This document shows positions 24,599-32,392 of a stretch of 32,409 nt of DNA, piece after piece. The DNA comes from Gemmatimonadota bacterium. Lineage in GTDB: Bacteria; Latescibacterota; UBA2968. The position numbers were made by a program, and so were the translations under genes. The notes beneath the pieces are model-generated. The model had not been told where the DNA came from and ran no database searches. It saw nothing but the letters and a program-made list of their open reading frames with translations. Each line of letters begins with the position of its first letter. The stretch's first letter is position 1. Location of the stretch: NCBI GenBank assembly GCA_009838845.1, contig VXRD01000125.1, forward strand, positions 1-32,409. Reading direction: 5' to 3'.

Positions 24599-24871
24599 TC
24601 CGGTTTAGACTTGGAACAGTGTCTCCGCTCCTTCCGAAGAGATAGCACTAATGCCCCCTGGCTGGGTGGAATCTGTGGCGATTTCTACGTTGGTGAACCC
24701 TCGTGCTTCGAGATCTTCCGCAAAGTTGAGTTCGGCATATTTGTCTTTCAGTGCGCTGATGAATCCGGTCATGGACTCGCTGCCGCCTTCTGCCATCTCC
24801 TGCCAGTGTTCGTAAAGTGAGCCCTCGTAGTTCCCGAAGGCCATTTCGTGAGCTTGGGCCAGTTTATCATC
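24410..24871 (-). repeat. Internal tandem duplication, copy 1 (degenerate, with nonsense codon)
   Basis: This copy has QPGGI where copy 2 has QPIWDI, losing the Trp-Asp pair and one residue in length, and has TAA where copy 2 has the Lys of FQVKTG. Both predicted active-site residues are therefore gone from this copy, while the rest (AGEVQQLIAENPNIHY) is well kept. Confidence 0.85.
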
Positions 24872-25057
24872 TACATTGATGGTATCAAAAATGCCCCACA
24901 TTGCGAACGAGACCCCTGCTGCCGCTTCTGCCGCATAAAGCTCTCGATCCATACTCCTCAGATCGGTGATCGTATCCTGAAAGGATTTACGCTGGTCAGA
25001 TTCCGAACTGGGGAGTTTCTGTAGTTCTGGTAATAGGTTCAGAGACTTCATGGCCAT
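24605..25057 (-). CDS. N-terminal part of the duplicated nuclease-like protein, ending at a premature TAA
   Basis: A 150-aa product from ATG 25057 to the TAA at 24605. The AGGAG ribosome binding site overlaps the stop of the VOC gene 12 bp upstream, so it is the second gene of that operon. Residues 1-60 are specific to this end (helical, charged); residues 63-150 are the first copy of the repeated module. The reading frame continues past the TAA with TGLADRAGEVQQLIAE, in frame and homologous to the second copy, so the stop is most simply a single AAA-to-TAA change. As a short product it would be a module without catalytic residues, which could act as a regulator or be non-functional. Confidence 0.65.
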   Translation of the reverse strand: MAMKSLNLLPELQKLPSSESDQRKSFQDTITDLRSMDRELYAAEAAAGVSFAMWGIFDTINVDDKLAQAHEMAFGNYEGSLYEHWQEMAEGGSESMTGFISALKDKYAELNFAEDLEARGFTNVEIATDSTQPGGISAISSEGAETLFQV

Positions 25058-25069
25058 GTTATCTATCTC

Positions 25070-26203
25070 CTAAGCGAGCACCGCGACGATTAGCGCGGTT
25101 ATTGCGATGATAGCACTGCCAGCAGCTATGGCGGTAAGTCTGTTTCGGGTCTGACGTGCCTCTTGGCGTAGATTCTCCACTTGCTCAGACAGGGCCTTTT
25201 GAGTGATTTGTTCATGGGTTTCGTTTAGCTGTTTTTGAGCAGTATCCAGGGCTGATTCATACTGTTGAGCTTGCTCAGATAGAGCCTTTTGCATGGTGTC
25301 GCTGAGTATTTGCTGCAAGTTGTCGTGCTCAGCGATGTGCTGGGTTAGCAGTTCATTCTGACGAATGACTCGTGGAATTAGCTCCTGGTTGATTCGGTCC
25401 TGTTCCTCCCAAAAGCGGACTTTTTCTACAATACTCGGCCTTTCCGTATTTCCATCTTGACTATCTGTTTCCTCATCTAATATGGTTTGCTCAAGTCCGA
25501 CTAATCCTATTTTCACGTTGTCTGGACCTCCAAAAAAGCCCCAACACCACCCGTGTTCATTGACCTCTCCGAGATCGACATCCACGTCTGCGGCCTCAAG
25601 TTTCTGGACGGTGTTATATAAGTTGTCCACTTCAAAGTCTATTCTGTCGAAGCCCTCAGACTCAAACCATCCGGTCGATAAGAGTACTATGATTATATTC
25701 CCTGCTTGTAAACCAACATAGTCCTCATTGTCCTCATAGGAGAAGCCTTCTATTTCTTTTAACCCCAGGACCTGGGTATAGAATTGTATCGAGTCTTCTA
25801 CATCGTCCGTTTTCAGGACGAATCGATAAATCCGAATTTCTGTTTCCTCGCCGCCAGACGTATCAAGTAGGTCTGCTGTTGCCAATCCTATTGTCACATT
25901 CTCAGGACCCTCAAAATGGGCTACCCGCGTCCCGTCATCATAGTTTTTGAGTCTGACATCTACATCCGCATCCTCAAGTTTCTGAACGATGTTGTCTAAG
26001 TTTTCCACTGTAAAGGATATGTGATCTAATCCTTCATCCACGTCCGCGTCCTTTAGGAATAATAAAAGGCCACTTATATCTTTCCCCTGCAAAGCCACTA
26101 TGTCAGATTCACGCTCTATTTCCTTCAGTCCCAGGGTCTGGGCGTAGAAGTTGGCCGAGTCTTCTAAATTGTCCGTTACTAAATGGATTCCTCTCAAATG
26201 CAC
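25070..26203 (-). CDS. Tandem VOC (glyoxalase/bleomycin-resistance fold) protein with coiled coil and C-terminal membrane anchor
   Basis: A 377-aa protein of unusual build. Residues 1-112 and about 123-240 are two VOC domains, each starting with a HLVTDNLEDSANFYAQTLGL-type strand-helix (second: FVLKTDDVEDSIQFYTQVLG). Residues 265-350 form a Q/E-rich coiled coil (repeats of QKALSEQ), and 355-377 is one transmembrane helix ending the protein, a tail anchor facing the cytosol. VOC enzymes use paired modules to bind metal and small ligands; here the usual metal residues are not clearly kept, so a ligand-sensing role is possible. The start is a GTG at 26203 with GGAGG 8 nt ahead. It is the first gene of a pair with the nuclease-like gene. 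I know of no described protein with this architecture. Confidence 0.82.
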   Translation of the reverse strand: MHLRGIHLVTDNLEDSANFYAQTLGLKEIERESDIVALQGKDISGLLLFLKDADVDEGLDHISFTVENLDNIVQKLEDADVDVRLKNYDDGTRVAHFEGPENVTIGLATADLLDTSGGEETEIRIYRFVLKTDDVEDSIQFYTQVLGLKEIEGFSYEDNEDYVGLQAGNIIIVLLSTGWFESEGFDRIDFEVDNLYNTVQKLEAADVDVDLGEVNEHGWCWGFFGGPDNVKIGLVGLEQTILDEETDSQDGNTERPSIVEKVRFWEEQDRINQELIPRVIRQNELLTQHIAEHDNLQQILSDTMQKALSEQAQQYESALDTAQKQLNETHEQITQKALSEQVENLRQEARQTRNRLTAIAAGSAIIAITALIVAVLA

Positions 26204-26463
26204 TTTTGTTCCTCCATCTTATAAATGAAATACTTGACACTTTTCAACCACGTCCCATAATAGCTACTGAACTGTGTGAACACAATTAAAAATCAAGTTT
26301 AGAATGACTCTCTTCAACTGGAGTTCTGTGATGGCATTGACAACTAATTATGTCGCTTATGATTTGGGTGTGTCAGTAATGTAGGGTTCGTAGGGTTGGA
26401 TGGTGTTGAACCAGCATTTATTGCACGTAAGTTCTTCATTGACGCTGTCCGGACGCTGGAGCA
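26204..26463. other. Intergenic region upstream of the VOC gene
   Basis: No gene is seen in these 260 bp. They contain a candidate minus-strand promoter (26257-26285) and an overlapping palindrome. A plus-strand TTGACA near 26338 points into the end of a minus-strand gene. GTAGGGTT is repeated near 26381-26397. Confidence 0.5.
26257..26285 (-). promoter_or_regulatory. Candidate promoter of the VOC/nuclease-like operon
   Basis: On the minus strand TTGTGT (26285-26280), a 17-bp spacer and TATTAT (26262-26257) lie 54 bp ahead of the GTG start. The palindrome TGTGT-GA-ACACA (26273-26284) overlaps the -35 box and could be an operator. Confidence 0.35.
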
Positions 26464-27906
26464 TCACTTGTCCTGCTGGTACTTAGCCTCTATATAAGTT
26501 CGCGTTTCAGGTTGCAGACAACGCATCACGTCTGCCCACTGAACTGGCGTGTCGCGCTTGAGCAGGCTCGCGAGAGTACGGCAGGCCAGGTCGCGTCCAT
26601 CCTCAAGCTCTTTATAGAGTAAATCCCGATAGAGCAAATCCCGCGCAGGCGTTGACTTCTTCGAGTGTACGATATTTGATCGTACTTTATAGAAGTGCTT
26701 CGCCTGATCGTATATCCGCTTTTGTTCCTCGGCATTTTCTCCAATTAATCCCGCAGCGCGTAGCGCGAGCTTGCGGCCCGTACCTCCATAAAATACTTCC
26801 AGCGCGATGGCAACGTCTATAATGCGGTCTTCCTCACCGAACTGTCCACCTGGACGAGAGAAGGAACCGGCTAACCGACGAATCGCAAGGTTCATGGCGT
26901 CCAATTTGCCCGCATATGCGCCCCAGCCGCGAGATAGTGCTACGAATGTATCTACGTCATCCTTTGACAGGTCGCGGCCTTTCGGCCACACGTCGGACAT
27001 GAAGCCCTCGGAGACCCGAGTGCCAAAGGCGTCATAGTAAGGAGTGATTTCTTTTGTCCATTTGGGTAGGCGGACATAAAGAGTGCGGGAAAGCAATGGG
27101 ACCCGCGCGGCGATTGAAAGCAGATCGACGAGTAGTTTGCTGTCGTTGAACCAACGCTCAAGATTGATCTGGTAGTTAGTCGGAAAACGGTAAGAGATTT
27201 GCCCTTGGGGAAGGCCGGGACCATCGTCTGACGGCGCAACACAGGGTCCATAGCGGAGGCTGCGTACAATCACAGCCGCATTTGGATAACTCGACTTTGG
27301 CCACGGCTCAGGTTCTTCGGGAAGGTCGAACTCGCTCCTGGCGTACTCGTACGGGGCGATGTAAGCTCCATTGCCAAGATCGATACGTCTCTTCACAACC
27401 AGTCCGTGGAAGACTGTGATCTCGTGCGCTGGCACGCTCGCATTTGCTCCAGCACTCAGGAAGCGATGCAGGCGTCGAGCAGCCTCTGCACCGCCTTCCT
27501 TCACGGAGAGTTTTGCGAGATGCGACACGAGCGATGTCAGACTTAAGCCGAAGCTGTTGTTGAGAATACTGAATTGGAACCCTTCATCCTTGCCTAAGCC
27601 ATTTAGTCCCGACTTTATCAGAGGGTGTTCCCGCAGGATAGCTCTCGCTTCGGTAGGGTCTGTTTTAACCTGGAGGCGCGATTTATTGAACTGGCGCGAG
27701 GCTACCGGATCGTGTTTCGCTCGTGCTGCGAGATCTCGGTATCCACGATGTAGAGCTGAATAAAACTCGTGGGTTGGGATTGGGCCGGATCGCATTATCT
27801 CAGGTGGAAGTGGAAAGTTTAAGGGTCGGGCATTTGCCGCGACGGTTTCCAAAGCGGCAGCCAGGCGTGCGATCCAGTCTGCTTCGTTGAAGTGTGGGTG
27901 TGCCAA
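26464..27906 (-). CDS. ApeA-like HEPN domain protein (candidate abortive-infection ribonuclease)
   Basis: A 480-aa protein with a C-terminal HEPN domain of the ApeA-like type. The stretch EEDRIIDVAIALEVFYGG...LALRAAGLIG leads to KVRSNIVHSKK, whose R-x4-H (Arg409, His414) is the HEPN ribonuclease motif. The first 300 residues are a large sensor-like region without a family I can name. ApeA proteins stop phage growth, apparently through RNA cleavage. The start is taken as TTG at 27906, since AAGGAGG lies 5 nt ahead; a TTG at 27927 would be too close to its own AAGGAG. It is divergent from an HTH antidote gene and sits between two other defence-like units. Confidence 0.75.
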   Translation of the reverse strand: MAHPHFNEADWIARLAAALETVAANARPLNFPLPPEIMRSGPIPTHEFYSALHRGYRDLAARAKHDPVASRQFNKSRLQVKTDPTEARAILREHPLIKSGLNGLGKDEGFQFSILNNSFGLSLTSLVSHLAKLSVKEGGAEAARRLHRFLSAGANASVPAHEITVFHGLVVKRRIDLGNGAYIAPYEYARSEFDLPEEPEPWPKSSYPNAAVIVRSLRYGPCVAPSDDGPGLPQGQISYRFPTNYQINLERWFNDSKLLVDLLSIAARVPLLSRTLYVRLPKWTKEITPYYDAFGTRVSEGFMSDVWPKGRDLSKDDVDTFVALSRGWGAYAGKLDAMNLAIRRLAGSFSRPGGQFGEEDRIIDVAIALEVFYGGTGRKLALRAAGLIGENAEEQKRIYDQAKHFYKVRSNIVHSKKSTPARDLLYRDLLYKELEDGRDLACRTLASLLKRDTPVQWADVMRCLQPETRTYIEAKYQQDK

Positions 27907-27940
27907 CGTATCCTCCTTGTCTTTCAAACTCCTTGTTTTT

Positions 27941-27958
27941 TGTATCCTATAAGATACA
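27941..27958. promoter_or_regulatory. Palindromic candidate operator between divergent genes
   Basis: TGTATC-CTATAA-GATACA has perfect 6-bp arms. It lies 35 bp before the HEPN start and 60 bp before the antidote start, where an HTH protein could repress both. Confidence 0.5.
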
Positions 27959-28018
27959 TTTAATAGATGATAGAAATTCGGCAGACATTGGCGCGCAATT
28001 TATGAGGAGGAGATAATT

Positions 28019-28306
28019 ATGGCAAAAACGAAAACTCATCCCTGGAATGCTGCGACCCATCTGAAGACCAAAGAAGATATTGCCGCGTATCTCGAGGCCG
28101 TGTTTGAGGATGGCGATCCCACTTTAATCACTGCTGCCTTAGGCGATATCGCCTGTGCCAAAGGTATGACACAAATTGCCCGTGAAACAGGTCTCGGACG
28201 CACAAGCCTTTACAAAGCATTATCACCTGAAGGCAATCCGGGTTTTGCTACGGTGCTCAAGGTTATACACGCATTGGGCTTTCGGTTGCACGCGATACCT
28301 ATTTGA
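28019..28306 (+). CDS. Addiction-module antidote protein, HTH (HigA/Xre-like)
   Basis: A 95-aa antidote protein. WNAATHLKTKEDIAAYLEAVFEDGDPTLITAALGDIACAKGM is the family opening, followed by the helix-turn-helix MTQIARETGLGRTSLYKALS and ATVLKVIHALGFRLHAIPI. GAGGAGGAG (28005-28013) precedes the ATG. This family normally follows a RelE/ParE-type toxin gene; none is found on either side, so the gene is an orphan. Its only close partner is the divergent HEPN gene, which makes a regulatory or antidote role there possible, though this is inference. Confidence 0.92.
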   Translation: MAKTKTHPWNAATHLKTKEDIAAYLEAVFEDGDPTLITAALGDIACAKGMTQIARETGLGRTSLYKALSPEGNPGFATVLKVIHALGFRLHAIPI

Positions 28307-28615
28307 TCACTTATAAGTCCATACCTCGGCCTCGTTGTGATCGCAAAAGCGTATCCCATTGCACCACCATTCCCGAGTTTCCAAAATACAGACAAAAACA
28401 CGAATTATACCACCGCTGAAGCTCAGGATAGGAGTTGCTTTTTAGGCCAAATTCTGATATATTCTTTCCACCTTTCCCCTACCCTCCGGGTTCCTCGCTC
28501 TGTCCCGGTGCTGTGCTTCACAGCTCTCCCCTGCTGAACTGAGACTCCCCTTTTCTACATCCGACCCGTGAAGGGATTTCTACCTGAAATCAGGTTATTG
28601 CCCTCCGGTTATACG
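28307..28615. other. Gene-free stretch with C/T-rich segment and hairpin
   Basis: No convincing gene is seen in about 310 bp. From 28468 to 28560 the plus strand is C/T-rich and includes a perfect 6-bp hairpin GCTGTG-CTT-CACAGC (28510-28524). It could be the scar of an insertion, but no terminal repeats were found. Confidence 0.4.
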
Positions 28616-28852
28616 ATGGGGCATTTTTGTGTTTATAAAAGAAACCCTCGGAAACTGTTGGAAGGAATTGAGGAAGTGGAAATAAAAAAAGAAAATGATG
28701 TGATTACAATTATGGCGACGGGACAGAGGTATTCCTACAGTCGTCGTACACAACTTGATCTTATTTGGAACTTGGGAGAAAATCCAGTGGAATGTAGTAT
28801 TTTAGATGCTTCTGAACAGCATGACAAATATTTGTATGGAACATCTTCATGA
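28616..28852 (+). CDS. Small hypothetical protein paired with a truncated PIN toxin (putative antitoxin)
   Basis: A 78-aa basic, beta-rich protein (LLEGIEEVEIKKENDVITIM) without a family I can name. The ATG at 28616 is preferred on homology-like grounds, since the region before it is C/T-rich and repeat-like, but no clear ribosome binding site is present and a GTG at 28568 is possible. Its TGA overlaps the ATG of the following PIN frame by two bases, the coupling typical of antitoxin-toxin pairs. With the toxin broken it probably has no partner. Confidence 0.55.
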   Translation: MGHFCVYKRNPRKLLEGIEEVEIKKENDVITIMATGQRYSYSRRTQLDLIWNLGENPVECSILDASEQHDKYLYGTSS

Positions 28853-28992
28853 ACCCAAAAATATTCTTTCTTGATACAGGTTATTTCATTGCTCTTGAAG
28901 TTTCTAACGACAAAAATCATACACACAAAAAATTATTGGCGAAATCTTTAATAATAGTGCTACGCCATTCGGTTGCCGGAGGTTGTAAATGA
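28849..28992 (+). pseudogene. Truncated PIN-domain toxin (N-terminal remnant)
   Basis: A 47-aa frame beginning MNPKIFFLDTGYFIALEVSN, the standard start of a PIN ribonuclease with its first catalytic Asp (FLDTGY). Homology appears to stop after ...NHTHKKLLAKSL (near 28950); the rest is unrelated and the frame ends in the start codon of the Argonaute gene (ATGA). About 90 residues with the remaining acidic site are missing. The junction near 28950 probably marks an insertion or deletion edge next to the Argonaute unit. Confidence 0.7.
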
Positions 28993-31319
28993 TGCCTTCC
29001 CATTCTCAGGACCAAATTTTAAATATTGTGCCTATTACATTCGACAGAGAAGAAATCGAAATTGGGCGCTTGCCTAATATGGAGAAGGGGGAGTATGCAA
29101 AACTTAGACATGACCATTGGAGAACTCATGTCTTTCGCTTTGATCCTCGTACCCAAGAAATTCTCAATGTAGCTCTAGTTCCAAATATTGATCCTCTGGG
29201 CACAAAGGATACAGTGATAATCGACAATCATCTACTGCTCCTCGCAAGAGCAGTCCAACATCAAATAATGGTTTGGATTGCGCATAGGAGACCTATTCTG
29301 AGCGGCGGTAAGAAACTCATTTTTTGGGGGCAGAAGGAGAACGCATATCTCTTGCACCAGGCAGTTTTGAAGGTCGGTGAAGAGCCTGATAGAAGACTTG
29401 ATGTGGTTCTTCGTTATGAGATTGACTGTCGAATGCTTCAGTATGATGAAAACAAATACTACATTGGTTTGGTTTTAGACGTGGCCACATCAAACATTAT
29501 TGATATACCAGTCTCAGAACTACAGGAAGATGGATTGGATATAAGGAGGCGGTATGTCTGTAGCCGTCAGCAGCCTGATATAGACTATTTACATCCACGA
29601 CTTGAATTGCTGGGGAGAGTAGGCGGCATTGATGGCAATACTTTATTCCTAACAGACAGTGAGGGCGATATACGCATCCAGGCGCAGAAGGCCTTCTTAG
29701 AACCAAGGCTTGAAAACCTCAATGATGTTGTTCAACTTTACTATGGCAACAAAGCCCGGCGCATTCTCTTGGAGTTAGAAAATATCAGAAAACCTGTGGG
29801 CACTGCCTTGGGCAAACTTGCTCACTTGCAGGAGACATTGAAAGGAATTAAACGACACAATTTTACCATCAATAATGAGGTAAAAATATCTTTTGGAGAT
29901 TTGCTTAACCCGAGTGACGGAAAATATCCATCCCAAATAACCACGAAAAGACCACCACTTCTATTCGGAGCTCAAGGAAGAAATATCCAAGCAAATCCTG
30001 ATAGTGGTATCAAGATGTATGGCCCATATATGTTTACCCAACACACAAGAAATTCACCTCTTATCGCTGTTGTTTGCGAATCAAGTTATAAAGGAAGGGT
30101 TGATCAATTTCTGCAGATGCTTCGTGTAGGTTTTCCAGATGCATACTGGCAGGATAAAAAGAAGGAAAATCCGTTTCGAGGTGGGTTATTGGGGAAATAC
30201 AGATTATCGAGTTTGAGATTTGAATTTGAAGAATGTCAGACCCCAACGCCACAAGAATACCGTAATGCGGCCAGACGATTGTTAAATAGGCTACCTGATC
30301 TTCCCGATCTGGCAATTGTCCAAATAAGGGAAGATTTCATCCATCAATTCGGCGATATGAACCCCTACTTCGTGAGCAAATCTGAATTTATGGGAGCAGG
30401 TGTCCCAGTACAGGCATTTAGAATTGAAAAGATAGACCCTCCTGAACGCAACCTTCCTTATCTTTTGAATAATATCTGTTTGGCTTCATACGCCAAACTT
30501 GATGGAACGCCGTGGGTTATGTCAATGCGAGATCCGGATTCACACGAATTGGTTATTGGTATCGGTTCATCTGCCGTCGGGTTTGGTCGCAGAGGTCACA
30601 GGACACAATATGTGGGGATGACAAGTGTCTTTCAAGGAGATGGCAGGTATCTCGTGTGGGGACAGACCCGCGAAGTTGAGTTTAGGAACTACCCTCAAGC
30701 ATTACTCGAAAGCCTGCAAAGAACGGTGAGTTATGTAGAACAACAACAAGCCTGGGTAAAAGGTGACAAGATTAGAATCATCTGCCATGTTTATAAGAGA
30801 TTGCGTGACTGCGAAGTTGAGGCTATCAAGAAGCTTGTTGATAGCTTAACTGATAACAAATATCAAGCTGAATATGCGTTTTTAGATATTTCTTGGCATC
30901 ATCCCTACCAGATTTTCGCCCCAAATGAACAGGGTGCTAATTATTGGACAAAGAGAAAGTCGTCAAAAAAAGGAAAGGGAGTGCCCCAGAGAGGCCTCTG
31001 TCTACAACTTGAAAGACGGCGTGGATTACTTCAACTAACCGGACCAACAGATCTTAAGACAGCAGATCAAGGTTTACCCAAACCACTGCTAGTGGAATTA
31101 CATCCCGATTCGGATTTTGATGATATGACATATCTGCTCAGACAGATATTCCACTTTACATATTTGTCTTGGAGAAGCTTTTTTCCTGGAAGCGAACCTG
31201 TTACTATCGGCTATTCTCGACTGATTGCCAGATTGCTTGGCAATCTTAAGGAAGTTGCAGGATGGGATAGCACAGTTTTGGCCGTTGGAGCATTACGTGA
31301 CCGACGGTGGTTTCTATAA
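28989..31319 (+). CDS. Prokaryotic Argonaute, long type, PIWI catalytic site degenerate
   Basis: A 776-aa Argonaute-like protein, expected to bind a guide and target nucleic acid. Residues 1-330 would be the N/L1/PAZ-type half (YYIGLVLDVATSNIIDI), 345-500 the MID domain (from MYGPYMFTQHTRNSPLIAVV), and 500-776 the PIWI domain. In PIWI, the strand that normally carries the first catalytic Asp reads VIGIGSSAVGFG, with Gly526 in its place; the R-D-G strand is replaced by CHVYKRLRD (about 599-607). The C-terminal FHFTYLSWRSFFPG...VTIGYSRLIARLLGNL is typical of pAgo. It should therefore bind but not cut, as in long-B pAgos. GGAGG (28978-28982) lies 6 nt before the ATG. The stop shares a base with the next start (TAATG). 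Confidence 0.85.
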   Translation: MMPSHSQDQILNIVPITFDREEIEIGRLPNMEKGEYAKLRHDHWRTHVFRFDPRTQEILNVALVPNIDPLGTKDTVIIDNHLLLLARAVQHQIMVWIAHRRPILSGGKKLIFWGQKENAYLLHQAVLKVGEEPDRRLDVVLRYEIDCRMLQYDENKYYIGLVLDVATSNIIDIPVSELQEDGLDIRRRYVCSRQQPDIDYLHPRLELLGRVGGIDGNTLFLTDSEGDIRIQAQKAFLEPRLENLNDVVQLYYGNKARRILLELENIRKPVGTALGKLAHLQETLKGIKRHNFTINNEVKISFGDLLNPSDGKYPSQITTKRPPLLFGAQGRNIQANPDSGIKMYGPYMFTQHTRNSPLIAVVCESSYKGRVDQFLQMLRVGFPDAYWQDKKKENPFRGGLLGKYRLSSLRFEFEECQTPTPQEYRNAARRLLNRLPDLPDLAIVQIREDFIHQFGDMNPYFVSKSEFMGAGVPVQAFRIEKIDPPERNLPYLLNNICLASYAKLDGTPWVMSMRDPDSHELVIGIGSSAVGFGRRGHRTQYVGMTSVFQGDGRYLVWGQTREVEFRNYPQALLESLQRTVSYVEQQQAWVKGDKIRIICHVYKRLRDCEVEAIKKLVDSLTDNKYQAEYAFLDISWHHPYQIFAPNEQGANYWTKRKSSKKGKGVPQRGLCLQLERRRGLLQLTGPTDLKTADQGLPKPLLVELHPDSDFDDMTYLLRQIFHFTYLSWRSFFPGSEPVTIGYSRLIARLLGNLKEVAGWDSTVLAVGALRDRRWFL

Positions 31320-32383
31320 TGGAACAAGAAATATTATCAACAAAGCGGGATCGTCTGCTACGCGTAATTGAAGATTCATTTCAGCAATGTACGCCTCATT
31401 CAGCAGCTTTTGTCCTACGCATTCTTCCCGAAATAGACAGGCAGCTTGATCTAAGCACCATTGCAAATGAATCAACTTTAGGACATTATCCTCAAATTGC
31501 AACTCTGGGCTTTTCAATCGGATCAGGGAATAAATATTACACTGAAAATTTTCTTGACGGTCTCAACCGCCTACAGCGAAGGACAGAGCCGGGTTTACAA
31601 GATTTCGCGTCCGATGACATAGCTATCCTTGGGGTTGCTGACGGATTGAGGCACCTCGAAGATACAGAAACAACTAAAGAATTAAAGAAATGGCTTCTTG
31701 AGATTGTCAATATATCTCAATCTACTAAGGACTGGTCGTATCGAATGAGGGCACTTGCCGGAGACCTGCTTGATACTACGGGCAGGCTAAAAACTGATCC
31801 AGATTTTGACACTTGTGGATTTGCTTTGGAAGAAACACTACGTACAATATGGCCAGATCAGTATAGTCAAATTCCTGAGCCTGCCAGAGATACGAGACGG
31901 AAGTTTTTCAAGGATTTGCTTACGCAAGATCCGTCACAAGCTGAAGACATTGAGATGGCTACAATTTGGTTTAAAGCCATTGATGTGATATGTGATAAGG
32001 CAGTTGAGAAAATTTTGACGGAAGAAGATAACGCAGCTATCGAACTGTTAGGAAAAATTAAAAGCAACATCGACAGAAATGCTCATCGGACTGCGAAAAG
32101 ATGCCTGTTGTACTTCCTTAGTTTCTTTGTGCTTGTCTTCCTTATTCATGTAGGGTTGATTTTTCATTTTGGGTGGGAGACAATGGAATCGTGGACATGG
32201 GGCGTTGAGGGGGTAATAATCATCGTTGGATATTTTTATTATGCGATAACATTGAGTGACCCGAATCCCGTAAATATTTTTGATAAACTTGCATCTCGGG
32301 AACAAAGAACGATGTATGAAAGATTGGGATTTGATACAAAAAAATTCGAGCAACTTCGCCAACATCATAATAATTCAAAATGA
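31319..32383 (+). CDS. Argonaute-coupled membrane protein, candidate effector
   Basis: A 354-aa protein without a family I can name. Residues 1-255 are helical and soluble; two transmembrane helices follow (about 262-284, CLLYFLSFFVLVFLIHVGL; about 294-312, VEGVIIIVGYFYYAITL), and a 40-residue cytosolic tail ends the protein. The ATG at 31319 overlaps the Argonaute stop (TAATG), so the two are translationally coupled; a GTG at 31307 is the alternative. Inactive pAgos have been reported to work with membrane proteins that depolarise the cell when activated (for example the SiAgo-Aga system and long-B pAgo membrane partners). By position and topology this is the likely effector. Confidence 0.7.
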   Translation: MEQEILSTKRDRLLRVIEDSFQQCTPHSAAFVLRILPEIDRQLDLSTIANESTLGHYPQIATLGFSIGSGNKYYTENFLDGLNRLQRRTEPGLQDFASDDIAILGVADGLRHLEDTETTKELKKWLLEIVNISQSTKDWSYRMRALAGDLLDTTGRLKTDPDFDTCGFALEETLRTIWPDQYSQIPEPARDTRRKFFKDLLTQDPSQAEDIEMATIWFKAIDVICDKAVEKILTEEDNAAIELLGKIKSNIDRNAHRTAKRCLLYFLSFFVLVFLIHVGLIFHFGWETMESWTWGVEGVIIIVGYFYYAITLSDPNPVNIFDKLASREQRTMYERLGFDTKKFEQLRQHHNNSK

Positions 32384-32392
32384 GATTGTGTA

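Noticed and set aside
24598-24610. Stop-codon readthrough or selenocysteine recoding at the in-frame TAA
   Set aside because: The codon is TAA, not TGA; there is no recoding structure evident, and the second module copy shows the ancestral codon was Lys (AAA/AAG). A simple nonsense change is enough.
26338-26366. Plus-strand promoter-like TTGACA...TATGAT
   Set aside because: The spacer is only 15 bp, and the only thing downstream on that strand is the end of a minus-strand gene.
28307-28615. Remnant of a group II intron or insertion sequence in the C/T-rich stretch
   Set aside because: There is one small hairpin, but no terminal inverted repeats, target duplication, transposase or reverse transcriptase trace that would support it.
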